A DNA stretch of 5,294 nucleotides from a bacterium (GCA_021800805.1 JAJYYR010000059.1:1-5294), one strand, 5' to 3'. Positions 1 to 4,921 are shown, counted from the stretch's first letter. Notes: generated from the sequence alone by a model not told the origin. Made by a program: numbers and translations.

Positions 1-31
1 ATAACGTAAAAATAATTTTTTGTTTTTATTA

Positions 32-40
32 TGGTATACT
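32..40 (+). promoter_or_regulatory. Extended -10 promoter element for the 22-codon ORF
   Basis: The sequence TGGTATACT combines a TGn extension (32-34) with a near-consensus -10 hexamer, TATACT (35-40). The region 17 bp upstream is only A/T-rich and shows no good -35, which extended -10 promoters tolerate. Transcription would start near position 47, leaving a leader of about 70 nt before the small ORF at 119. This is inferred from motif match only. Confidence 0.5.
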
Positions 41-50
41 TTATTTAACG

Positions 51-77
51 TTGATAATTATTAAAGATAATTATCAA
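51..77. promoter_or_regulatory. Perfect 11-bp inverted repeat, probable operator or 5'-UTR hairpin
   Basis: TTGATAATTAT (51-61) and ATAATTATCAA (67-77) are exact reverse complements separated by five bases. The repeat begins about 10 bp after the -10 hexamer, so it would cover roughly +5 to +31, a classic repressor position. The outer parts, TGATAAT (52-58) and ATTATCA (70-76), match the half-sites of the 7-1-7 Fur box, but they are 11 bp apart instead of one. A Fur-family or other dimeric repressor is therefore possible but unproven. As RNA it would form an 11-bp AT-rich stem in the leader. Confidence 0.5.
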
Positions 78-118
78 ATATACCGTTTAATTAATAAAAG
101 GTAACGGAGGTGATTGAA

Positions 119-187
119 ATGGCATGCGCTTCTAAAAAATCTGCTTCGACGTCTAAAAGCAAACCTGCAAAAGCAAAAAGCAAATAA
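119..187 (+). CDS. Small basic 22-residue protein (Lys/Ser/Ala-rich)
   Basis: This is an ATG-to-TAA ORF of 22 codons. The peptide begins MACASKK and ends KPAKAKSK. Eight of its residues are lysine, nearly all the rest are Ser or Ala, and it has one cysteine near the N-terminus and no acidic or aromatic residue. Its main support is the ribosome binding site: GGAGGTGAT (106-114) is fully complementary to the usual 16S anti-Shine-Dalgarno and sits four bases before the ATG. A promoter, a candidate operator and a downstream hairpin complete a monocistronic unit. The composition resembles histone H1-like or nucleic-acid-binding tails, but a family cannot be named. It could instead be a leader peptide, although no gene follows on the same strand. 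Confidence 0.55.
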   Translation: MACASKKSASTSKSKPAKAKSK

Positions 188-205
188 GGAAAGGTTGCGC
201 TTTTT
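175..205 (+). terminator. Possible weak terminator at the end of the small ORF
   Basis: AAAAAGC (175-181) pairs with GCTTTTT (199-205), with inner GCAA (180-183) / TTGC (195-198) as an alternative pairing. A T-run ends the structure. The stem is short and A/T-rich and overlaps the last codons, so this is a weak candidate compared with the longer hairpin just downstream. Confidence 0.25.
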
Positions 206-213
206 AGATTATC

Positions 214-257
214 TATCGGCAAAATGCTTTTACTAAATTTAAAGCGTTTTGCCGATA
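214..257. terminator. 17-bp hairpin between convergent genes, possible bidirectional terminator
   Basis: The left arm (214-230) and right arm (241-257) pair over 17 positions with a single G-U wobble around a 10-nt loop. The arms contain ATCGGCAAAA and TTTTGCCGAT. It starts 26 bases after the small ORF's stop and ends three bases beyond the stop codon of the minus-strand 82-residue gene, so it can serve both transcripts. Neither side has a good uninterrupted T-tract, so it may act as a 3'-end stabiliser rather than a strong intrinsic terminator. Confidence 0.5.
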
Positions 258-260
258 TTA

Positions 261-509
261 TTATTCTTCGTCGTTGTTTTCATTATTGCCGCCGGTTTTC
301 GAACTGCGTTCTTTCGTTTTTGCGATTCTGTCGTCGATTCTTTTAACGAAACCGTTGAAAACACCTTCAATAGCAAAGATTAATTCTTTATTTGCATTAC
401 CTAAATGTTCTACCACATCTACGGGAATTCTGTCGTATATTCCGTCCACGATTTTGTGCCTTAATTCTGATCTTTTTTCCCTAAAAGATTTTTCTTCCTT
501 TAAAAGCAT
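261..509 (-). CDS. Small helical protein of unknown function (82 aa)
   Basis: The product is a short charged protein predicted to be largely alpha-helical. Residues 1-27 are a Lys/Glu/Arg-rich helix, P29 begins a second segment, and residues 30-66 (DVVEHLGNANKELIFAIEG and on to KRIDDRIAKTKER) look like one long amphipathic helix. Residues 67-82 are a polar, disordered, acidic tail ending in NNDEE. There is no signal peptide or membrane segment. The start is supported by GGGAGG five bases before the ATG. The gene lies 92 bp downstream of the IclR gene on the same strand and has its own candidate promoter. The helix pattern recalls small phasin-like or scaffold proteins, but I do not recognise the family and assign no function. 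Confidence 0.75.
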   Translation of the reverse strand: MLLKEEKSFREKRSELRHKIVDGIYDRIPVDVVEHLGNANKELIFAIEGVFNGFVKRIDDRIAKTKERSSKTGGNNENNDEE

Positions 510-569
510 CTTGGCCTCCCTTACCGAATATCTTAGTATTTATAAATAAATTTAAACTCCTTTTATTTA

Positions 570-598
570 ATTATAAACCTATTAGCTCTAAAATTCAA
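570..598 (-). promoter_or_regulatory. Promoter of the 82-residue protein gene
   Basis: On the minus strand, TTGAAT (598-593) and the consensus TATAAT (575-570) are separated by 17 bp. Transcription would begin near 563, giving a leader of about 54 nt. The promoter lies just beyond the IclR stop codon, so the small gene can be expressed independently. The inverted repeat at 589-604 overlaps its -35 hexamer. Confidence 0.55.
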
Positions 599-604
599 AT
601 TTTA
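589..604. repeat. AT-rich inverted repeat overlapping a -35 box
   Basis: TAAAATTCAAATTTTA consists of two perfect 7-bp arms (589-595 and 598-604) around two bases. It overlaps the IclR stop codon and the -35 of the promoter for the 82-residue gene. A nearly identical 17-bp copy is at 1600-1616 upstream of the IclR gene, so it may be a regulator binding site. In AT-rich DNA a chance origin cannot be dismissed. Confidence 0.35.
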
Positions 605-1429
605 ATCGGAGTACTTCTTGCCTATTTCATATCCTAATTTTCCGGAAATAGCGTTGCTTGCTTCAATGGTAAGAGGGATAATTATGTTTTTAAGTTTTTC
701 CGGAGTTGTTCTTATTACCGGGGCGGAAACCGATATGCCCCCGATGATATGGGTGGTGTAATCTCTTAATGGAGCTCCGATGCATATGATGCCTTCGTCA
801 AGCTCTTCATTGTCTATTGCATATCCCTGGCGTTTTACCTTCTCTAATTCTTTGAAGAGGCTTTCCTTATCGGTTATGGTATTTTTGGTAAAAGGGGTAA
901 GTTTTTCCGGCAAAAGCCTTTCCACGTTCTCTTTCGGTTCGAAGGCGATTTGAGATTTTCCTATAGCGGTAGCATAAACGGGAAGCATATTGCCTACCCT
1001 TGAAGCGACTTTTAAAACCTGGTCTGCTTCTACTATATCGAGATAAATTACTTTCTTTTCTCTTATGACCCCTACGTATGCCGATTCTTTTAACTTATCG
1101 ACCAATTCCTTAAGAACGGGTTTAGCTATGCTCAACAGCCTTAAATGATGGATAAAAGACTGTCCAAGCTCAAGGCTTTTTAAGCCTAAGCGGTAATTTT
1201 CGGTAAACGGGTCCTGTTCGATATACCCCATATATTCCAAAGTGGCAAGAAGCCTGAAAATCTTATTTTTATGAAGCTTGAGAATTTTACTGAGTTCGCT
1301 TACGCCGAGCTCCGGCTTTTCGCCTTTAAAAGCCTCTAAAAGGTCAAGGGAATTTAAAACCGTTTTAATAAGGTAATTCGTTTTATCTTTTTTTTTGCCG
1401 GCCGGCTCCTTTTTATTTTTCGTCTGCAT
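602..1429 (-). CDS. IclR-family transcriptional regulator
   Basis: This is a 275-residue DNA-binding regulator of the IclR family: an N-terminal winged helix-turn-helix and a C-terminal ligand-binding domain that senses a small metabolite, often an aromatic or organic acid. After a lysine-rich extension (1-18), the HTH spans about residues 20-80 (GVSELSKILKLHKNKIFRLLATLE, then YRLG). The effector domain (about 100-265) carries family signatures: ATAIGK (153-158), GYAIDNEEL (202-210), then EGIICIGAPLRD and IGGISVSAP. The reading frame continues upstream to a TTG at 1507, but ATG 1429 is preferred. It has AAGGTG five bases upstream and gives the normal family length, while the extra 26 residues are low-complexity. 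The ligand is unknown. The downstream 82-residue gene is a possible target, as is autoregulation. Confidence 0.9.
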   Translation of the reverse strand: MQTKNKKEPAGKKKDKTNYLIKTVLNSLDLLEAFKGEKPELGVSELSKILKLHKNKIFRLLATLEYMGYIEQDPFTENYRLGLKSLELGQSFIHHLRLLSIAKPVLKELVDKLKESAYVGVIREKKVIYLDIVEADQVLKVASRVGNMLPVYATAIGKSQIAFEPKENVERLLPEKLTPFTKNTITDKESLFKELEKVKRQGYAIDNEELDEGIICIGAPLRDYTTHIIGGISVSAPVIRTTPEKLKNIIIPLTIEASNAISGKLGYEIGKKYSD

Positions 1430-1530
1430 TTTTGCACCTTTAATTTTAAAATTATAATTCAATTTCAACTTTAAATTAATTTTACATAAATAAAAAGTAA
1501 AATGCAATTTTTAAAGATAAAAATTTGGAG

Positions 1531-1544
1531 TATAATTAATTATA
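1531..1544. promoter_or_regulatory. 14-bp palindrome with back-to-back -10 hexamers upstream of the IclR gene
   Basis: TATAATTAATTATA is a perfect palindrome and contains a consensus TATAAT on each strand. On the minus strand the hexamer (1544-1539) could drive the IclR gene with a leader of about 100 nt, but the upstream -35 candidates (TTGAAA at 15 bp or TTTTGA at 17 bp) are poor in spacing or sequence. A second minus-strand TATAAT at 1456-1451, only about 20 bases before the ATG, is an alternative. The palindrome could also be an operator. Confidence 0.3.
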
Positions 1545-1562
1545 AGAACGCCGTTTTAATTT

Positions 1563-1578
1563 CAAAATATCAAAATAT
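1563..1578 (+). repeat. Tandem 8-bp repeat
   Basis: CAAAATAT occurs twice in direct tandem (1563-1570, 1571-1578) in the IclR upstream region. It may be a chance feature of AT-rich DNA or part of a protein-binding site. Confidence 0.3.
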
Positions 1579-1599
1579 TTTAAATGAACATAAAAACAT

Positions 1600-1616
1600 T
1601 AAAATTCAAAATTTTA
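1600..1616. repeat. AT-rich inverted repeat matching the copy at 589-604
   Basis: TAAAATTCAAAATTTTA has 8-bp arms (TAAAATTC is imperfect; the core is TAAAATT / AATTTTA) and differs from the 589-604 copy by one inserted A. It lies about 170 bp upstream of the IclR ATG. The pairing of sites, one before each gene on the minus strand, is the reason for listing it. Confidence 0.35.
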
Positions 1617-1638
1617 TCGCTTTTCCCCATTTTCTTGT

Positions 1639-1661
1639 CATTAAAAATAGACATTAAAAAT
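1639..1661 (+). repeat. Direct repeat of CATTAAAAAT with 13-bp period
   Basis: CATTAAAAAT is present at 1639-1648 and again at 1652-1661, with a related CATTAAAATT at 1597-1606. The stretch 1508-1708 otherwise holds no gene I can support. A 51-codon open frame at 1502-1657 exists but has no ribosome binding site and a low-complexity product. Confidence 0.3.
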
Positions 1662-1708
1662 CAAGATAAATATATTTAAACGAAAAATACCTGAAAGCAG
1701 GCGATTAA

Positions 1709-1924
1709 TTTTACGAATTCGCAGAGACGATTGCGGTTTTAAATAATACTATCATTAAAAAACAGGAAGAAAATAATTTTGTTATCGCCCATCTCGAGAA
1801 TTATAAGCCGGACAGCAAAAGCATAAAAAATAACGGCGACCCCGACGATATTTTAAATCGCCTTCTAAAGATTGCGGACGATAATCTATACAGAGCCAAA
1901 AACACGGGAAGAGGCAAGGTATAG
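1709..1924 (+). pseudogene. C-terminal remnant of a GGDEF-domain (diguanylate cyclase) gene
   Basis: The open frame before TAG 1922-1924 ends with LLKIADDNLYRAK and NTGRGKV, the characteristic last helix and turn of GGDEF domains (consensus ADxALYxAKxxGRNxV). Intact GGDEF enzymes make cyclic di-GMP from two GTP. Here no start codon precedes it in frame. Immediately upstream, the codons read A-G-D-TAA-F (1697-1711), which looks like an AGDEF-type signature whose Glu codon became a stop. The distance from this motif to the C-terminus is about 71 residues, shorter than the usual roughly 80, and the conserved SIG-A strand is not recognisable, so internal deletions are likely. No sensory or N-terminal domain remains. 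The C-terminal identification is firm; the signature reading is tentative. Confidence 0.7.
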
Positions 1925-1965
1925 GGATATAGCGGTTGCATATATAGAGAAGGAGAATAAATAAA

Positions 1966-3012
1966 ATGAAAGCTATAAGACTTTTTAATAAAGAAAATGA
2001 ATATATACAGTGCCTTATTTGCGCCCATAAGTGCAGGATTAAGGACGGCAAATTAGGAGTATGCAAAACCATTACAAATAAAGGTGGGGTTCTGTACAGT
2101 ATAAATTACGGAATTTTAGTCGCCCAAAGCGTTGACCCTATAGAAAAAAAGCCGCTTTTTCATTTTATGCCGGGTACTTTTTCATATTCCATCGCTTCGC
2201 CTGGGTGCAATTTCAGGTGCTTAGGATGCCAAAACGCCGATATATCGCAGAGTTACCGGGACGAAAATTACGAGGTTTACCTCGAATATTTTAAGGGATT
2301 AAAACAAACGCCGCCGGAAGAAGTCGTAGAAAACGCTTTAAAAGCAAACTGCCAGTCTATTTCATATACTTACACCGACCCTGCGGTTTTCTTCGATTAC
2401 AGCTTAGACGTTATGGAGCTTGCGCACAAAAAAGGCTTAAAAAATGTTTTCGTTACAAACGGCTATTATACCGAAGAATCGATAAATGCAGCTAAAGGGC
2501 TTTTAGATGCGGCAAACGTCGATATAAAATTTTTTAACGACGCAAGTTACAGAAAAATATGCGGTGGAAGGCTCGAGCCGGTACTTGAAACGGTAAAGCT
2601 GTTTTATAAAAACGGCGTTCATTTAGAACTGACCACCCTTTTAATAGACGAATATAATAACAACGACGAAGAAATTAAAAAAATAGCGGATTTTATAGTC
2701 TCCGTGGATTCAAGCCTGCCGTGGCATATTTCGCGGTTTTTTCCTTTATATAAGATGCAGGACGGACATATTACGGCGGAGAAAACCATAGTAAACGCCT
2801 ATAACATCGGAAAGGAGGCTGGATTGAAATATATTTACGCGGGGAATATCCGGTTGGAAGGTTATGAAGATACGCGCTGTCCGTCATGCGGGAAGCTTTT
2901 AATAAAAAGGCAGGGTTATAATATTTTGGAAAATAACGTGATTAAAGGGGCAGGCGGAGCAGGCGAGGGCATATGCAAGTTCTGCGGATATAAAATTTAC
3001 GGGGTTTTTTAA
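1966..3012 (+). CDS. amrS: AmmeMemoRadiSam-system radical SAM enzyme (AmrS-type)
   Basis: This is a 348-residue radical SAM protein of the AmrS family, relatives of pyruvate formate-lyase activating enzymes. It binds a [4Fe-4S] cluster through C81-x3-C85-x2-C88 (in GCNFRCLGCQN) and should cleave S-adenosylmethionine to a 5'-deoxyadenosyl radical; the substrate of the family is unknown. Family hallmarks are an N-terminal cysteine set C16-x2-C19-x3-C23-x9-C33, the stretch DPIEKKPLFHFMPG (57-70) just before the cluster motif, and QNADISQ after it. A C-terminal pair of CxxC motifs (C305/C308, C337/C340) should form a zinc-ribbon or rubredoxin-like site. Length is normal for the family. AAGGAG lies ten bases before the ATG. 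The usual partners, AMMECR1 and Memo proteins, are not in this window. No convincing own promoter was seen. The gene looks intact. Confidence 0.9.
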   Translation: MKAIRLFNKENEYIQCLICAHKCRIKDGKLGVCKTITNKGGVLYSINYGILVAQSVDPIEKKPLFHFMPGTFSYSIASPGCNFRCLGCQNADISQSYRDENYEVYLEYFKGLKQTPPEEVVENALKANCQSISYTYTDPAVFFDYSLDVMELAHKKGLKNVFVTNGYYTEESINAAKGLLDAANVDIKFFNDASYRKICGGRLEPVLETVKLFYKNGVHLELTTLLIDEYNNNDEEIKKIADFIVSVDSSLPWHISRFFPLYKMQDGHITAEKTIVNAYNIGKEAGLKYIYAGNIRLEGYEDTRCPSCGKLLIKRQGYNILENNVIKGAGGAGEGICKFCGYKIYGVF

Positions 3013-3019
3013 AATTTTC

Positions 3020-3049
3020 TTGAATTGAAGCGGCGCAATATTATATAAT
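3020..3049 (+). promoter_or_regulatory. Promoter of tRNA-Gln
   Basis: TTGAAT (3020-3025) and consensus TATAAT (3044-3049) are separated by 18 bp. Transcription would begin near 3056, about 22 bases before the mature tRNA 5' end, which suits RNase P processing. This promoter is also the only good one upstream of the toxin-antitoxin-like genes. Confidence 0.6.
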
Positions 3050-3077
3050 CATAAATCAAGTTATTCATTCCATTCAT

Positions 3078-3151
3078 TGGGGGATCGTCTAGCGGCAGGA
3101 CCTGGGACTCTGACTCCCATTACGGAGGTTCGAATCCTTCTCCCCCAGCCA
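3078..3151 (+). tRNA. tRNA-Gln (anticodon CTG)
   Basis: The cloverleaf is complete. The acceptor stem TGGGGGA (3078-3084) pairs perfectly with TCCCCCA (3141-3147), giving the U1-A72 pair typical of tRNA-Gln, followed by discriminator G and an encoded CCA (3149-3151). The anticodon stem TGGGA / TCCCA encloses the 7-nt loop CTCTGAC, with anticodon CTG at 3110-3112 reading CAG. The T arm contains GGTTCGAATCC. The D arm holds AGCGGCAGG. All arms pair with at most one G-U, so the gene should be functional. tRNA 3' ends are common integrase targets, and an integrase lies 0.6 kb downstream. Confidence 0.95.
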
Positions 3152-3176
3152 TTTAAAAACCGCAGTAAATAAGCAT

Positions 3177-3506
3177 ATGGAAATTAAATTTGATTCTTTT
3201 TTTGAAGACGTTTTTAAGCGAAGAATAAGGTTTTCATGGGAAAGAAAATCCCATATAGAAAGCACCCATCCGGAAATGTCCGGGGAAACGGATAAAATTC
3301 AGGAAACTTTACAAAATCCCGATAAAGTTGTAAAATCGAAAATAGATGCAAATGTTGAATTATTCTATAGAAATTATAAAAATACTCCGATAGGAGAGAA
3401 ATACTTATGCGTTGTCGTGTAAAATAAAGAGGACGGTAGTTTTATTATAACTTCTTATTTTACCGACACGGTTAAGAAAGGGGAATTATTATGGCAAAAG
3501 AGATAA
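3177..3506 (+). pseudogene. PBECR-like nuclease-fold toxin gene interrupted by an in-frame TAA
   Basis: The first 81 codons encode a product containing FEDVFKRRIRFSWERKSHIE, STHPEMSG, ETLQNPDKVV, VELFYRNYKNTP and KYLCVVV. This is the pattern of a widespread roughly 110-residue family resembling the phage-Barnase-EndoU-ColicinE5/D-RelE nuclease fold, often placed beside DUF2283 genes as predicted toxins. A TAA at 3420-3422 stops it, but the same frame continues with the family's missing C-terminal part (FIITSYFTD, KKGELLW) and ends at TAA 3504-3506. One AAA-to-TAA change explains the break, because family members have Lys there. The reconstructed length, about 109 residues, is normal. The ATG has no clear Shine-Dalgarno and sits 25 bases after the tRNA. 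The truncated product lacks the last strands and is probably inactive. Family naming is from memory of the motif pattern. Confidence 0.75.
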
Positions 3507-3703
3507 CGGTATATTATGACAAAGAAGGGGATTATTTCGAGGTAATGTTCGAAAAAAAGAAAGGGTATTTTAAAGAAACCGCCAACGATGCGGTAATGGA
3601 AAAGGTCGACGAAAACGGCGCGGTTATCGGTTTTTCCATTTTAAACTTTAGTGCATTGCAGAATAAACCCCTCGAAGTATCCCTCGATTATAACGTCGCA
3701 TAA
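3491..3703 (+). CDS. DUF2283-family protein, probable antitoxin
   Basis: This is a 70-residue protein of the DUF2283 family. It starts with the typical EITVYYDKEGDYFEVMF strand-turn-strand (residues 4-20), where family members have YDxEaDxLyv. It continues with a short acidic stretch and the second signature, VDENGAVIGFSILNFS (39-54), equivalent to DxxGxvvGiEilnAS. Such proteins are small beta-rich partners encoded beside putative toxins such as DUF4258 or PBECR-type genes, and are predicted antitoxins. The start is supported by AAGGGG seven bases upstream. The ATG overlaps the original 3' end of the preceding toxin reading frame by 16 bp, which implies translational coupling before the toxin was broken. 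The gene itself is intact. No terminator was seen after it. Confidence 0.85.
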   Translation: MAKEITVYYDKEGDYFEVMFEKKKGYFKETANDAVMEKVDENGAVIGFSILNFSALQNKPLEVSLDYNVA

Positions 3704-3779
3704 AATAAACAAGGTTTGAAGCCAAGCCCGATAGAAGATAATATAGCTGTTTCCTTTTATTGGGATTTAGCATTCCGTG

Positions 3780-4652
3780 TCATTTCCCCAGATAAACCTT
3801 CGTCACGTAAATTCTTCCGTGTCCGAGTTCGTTGGAAACGACCTGGCGGGCCTCCATGTCCGACTTTCCTTCTGCAATGAGTTCCGCATATCTTTCCTGG
3901 GCTAACGTGTGCCTTACGGCGTGCATGTTGAATCCGGCGTTCTTTATGGAATTACCCAGATGGTTCATTTCCCGTTTTAAATCGCGGCTTTTATTATATT
4001 CGCTTTTTATGGCGTATTTCTTAAGTTCGGCAAGCTCCTTAAGCTTTATCTGGGATAGGTTTATCTCCCTCGGCCTGCCGCTCTTGCACCAGGACGATTT
4101 AAGAATTAGCTTATTGTTTCTTACGATGTTGTAACCTTTTGCCAGGGCAAGAGCGGCATGGACGGATTCTTCTTTTCTTAACCCTGCTATGGAAGATATT
4201 TTAAGCTGGACGTAAACGTTTACATCCTTTTCCTTAAAATAAGCGAGTTTTTCGCCTATGTCCACGCCTTTGGCCTTGAGGCTTTTATCCTTATACTCAA
4301 TAATCCTTTTAAGTCCCAATTCCCTGTTGGAAATATTAATATTAGTTCTTCCGGTTTCATGCAGGAATGACCTTAGGGAAGAAACGTAATTGATAATCGT
4401 GGCGTCCTTTAGCTCTTGGGTTTTATAGTAAACAACCATTTTAGCGATATCCGCATTTGTCCATTTTCCAATATCGCACTTTCTGTGAGTAGCCCCTATA
4501 TCGAAGCCCCTGGCATCTTTAGCAATCATACGCATATTCTTCCTTATATCATGGTCGGATTTATTGGAAACAACGGATAAAGGAGCATCCATTTTATGGA
4601 AATGATTTATTTGTTTTAACTCCTGATTTATTTTATATTCTAATTTAGTCAT
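3780..4652 (-). CDS. Tyrosine recombinase / phage-type integrase (Integrase_1 family)
   Basis: This is a 290-residue site-specific recombinase that would cut and rejoin DNA through a covalent phosphotyrosine. The N-terminal SAM-like core-binding domain covers about residues 30-115 (KNMRMIAKDARG, WTNADIAKMVVYYK, ATIINYVSSLRSFL). The catalytic domain follows with all expected residues visible: R159 in AGLRKEE, K190 in CKSGRPREI, H244 and R247 in HAVRH, H278 in ELGHGR, and the nucleophile Y287 in TKVYLG. The arrangement fits the short Phage_int_SAM_2 / Integrase_1 architecture, and the length is normal. GGAGGG lies eight bases before the ATG. The gene converges on the toxin-antitoxin-like pair and points towards tRNA-Gln, the likely target of the element it once mobilised. 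It appears intact and by eye is somewhat richer in G+C than its flanks. Confidence 0.85.
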   Translation of the reverse strand: MTKLEYKINQELKQINHFHKMDAPLSVVSNKSDHDIRKNMRMIAKDARGFDIGATHRKCDIGKWTNADIAKMVVYYKTQELKDATIINYVSSLRSFLHETGRTNINISNRELGLKRIIEYKDKSLKAKGVDIGEKLAYFKEKDVNVYVQLKISSIAGLRKEESVHAALALAKGYNIVRNNKLILKSSWCKSGRPREINLSQIKLKELAELKKYAIKSEYNKSRDLKREMNHLGNSIKNAGFNMHAVRHTLAQERYAELIAEGKSDMEARQVVSNELGHGRIYVTKVYLGK

Positions 4653-4921
4653 GATTTGAACCCTCCAATATAAATTCGTTAATTTTAAAAATAAGCAAAC
4701 TTCTGGCTACGGCATTTTAACTGCCTATAACCGCCAATTCTAATTTAAGGTCGAAAAAATGTCTTTTAAAAATGGCTTTTTGGCTGGAAAGACAATACCA
4801 GCCCTAAGAAGAGAATCTTTGAGGATAAGCCAATAATCCCTATATATTTTTTGAACTGTTTTCCGGATTTAAAGACCCGGCAAGTCTTGAAAAGGTTTTT
4901 ATAGTTAAAACTATGAAATAG
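4653..4921. other. Region without a supported gene; possible relic reading frames
   Basis: No complete gene can be supported here. A 25-codon ORF (4759-4836, beginning MSFKNGF) has AAGG eight bases upstream but no recognisable product. From 4829 a frame runs through ELFSGFKDPASLEKVF to a TAG at 4919-4921, and the same frame then carries the phosphoribosyltransferase sequence. A 6-bp inverted repeat (GGCTGG 4782-4787, CCAGCC 4798-4803) is present. The integrase promoter should lie in 4667-4740 on the minus strand, but no hexamer pair stands out. Confidence 0.4.

Noticed and set aside
274..549. 91-codon plus-strand open frame
   Set aside because: It lies opposite the 82-residue minus-strand gene, has a low-complexity Ser/Leu-rich product and no ribosome binding site; the minus-strand gene has a clear one.
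1502..1657. 51-codon plus-strand ORF in the same frame as the GGDEF remnant
   Set aside because: It has no Shine-Dalgarno, its Ile/Lys/Asn-rich product reflects base composition, and it overlaps the IclR promoter region. It could be older debris of the GGDEF gene, but no motif supports this.
1782..2072. Minus-strand open frames of 96 and 75 codons
   Set aside because: They lie antisense to the GGDEF remnant and the 5' end of the radical SAM gene, both of which show clear family motifs on the plus strand.
2987..3020. Hairpin of AAAATTT / AAATTTT at the end of the radical SAM gene as a terminator
   Set aside because: The stem is A/T only and the T-run lies in the loop rather than after the stem, so it does not fit an intrinsic terminator.
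3832..4134. 100-codon plus-strand open frame
   Set aside because: It is antisense to the integrase catalytic domain, whose conserved residues are all present on the minus strand.
4798..4803. CCAGCC as part of a duplicated tRNA-Gln 3' end (attR)
   Set aside because: Only six bases match the tRNA end, with no T-arm sequence before it; too short to call an attachment site.
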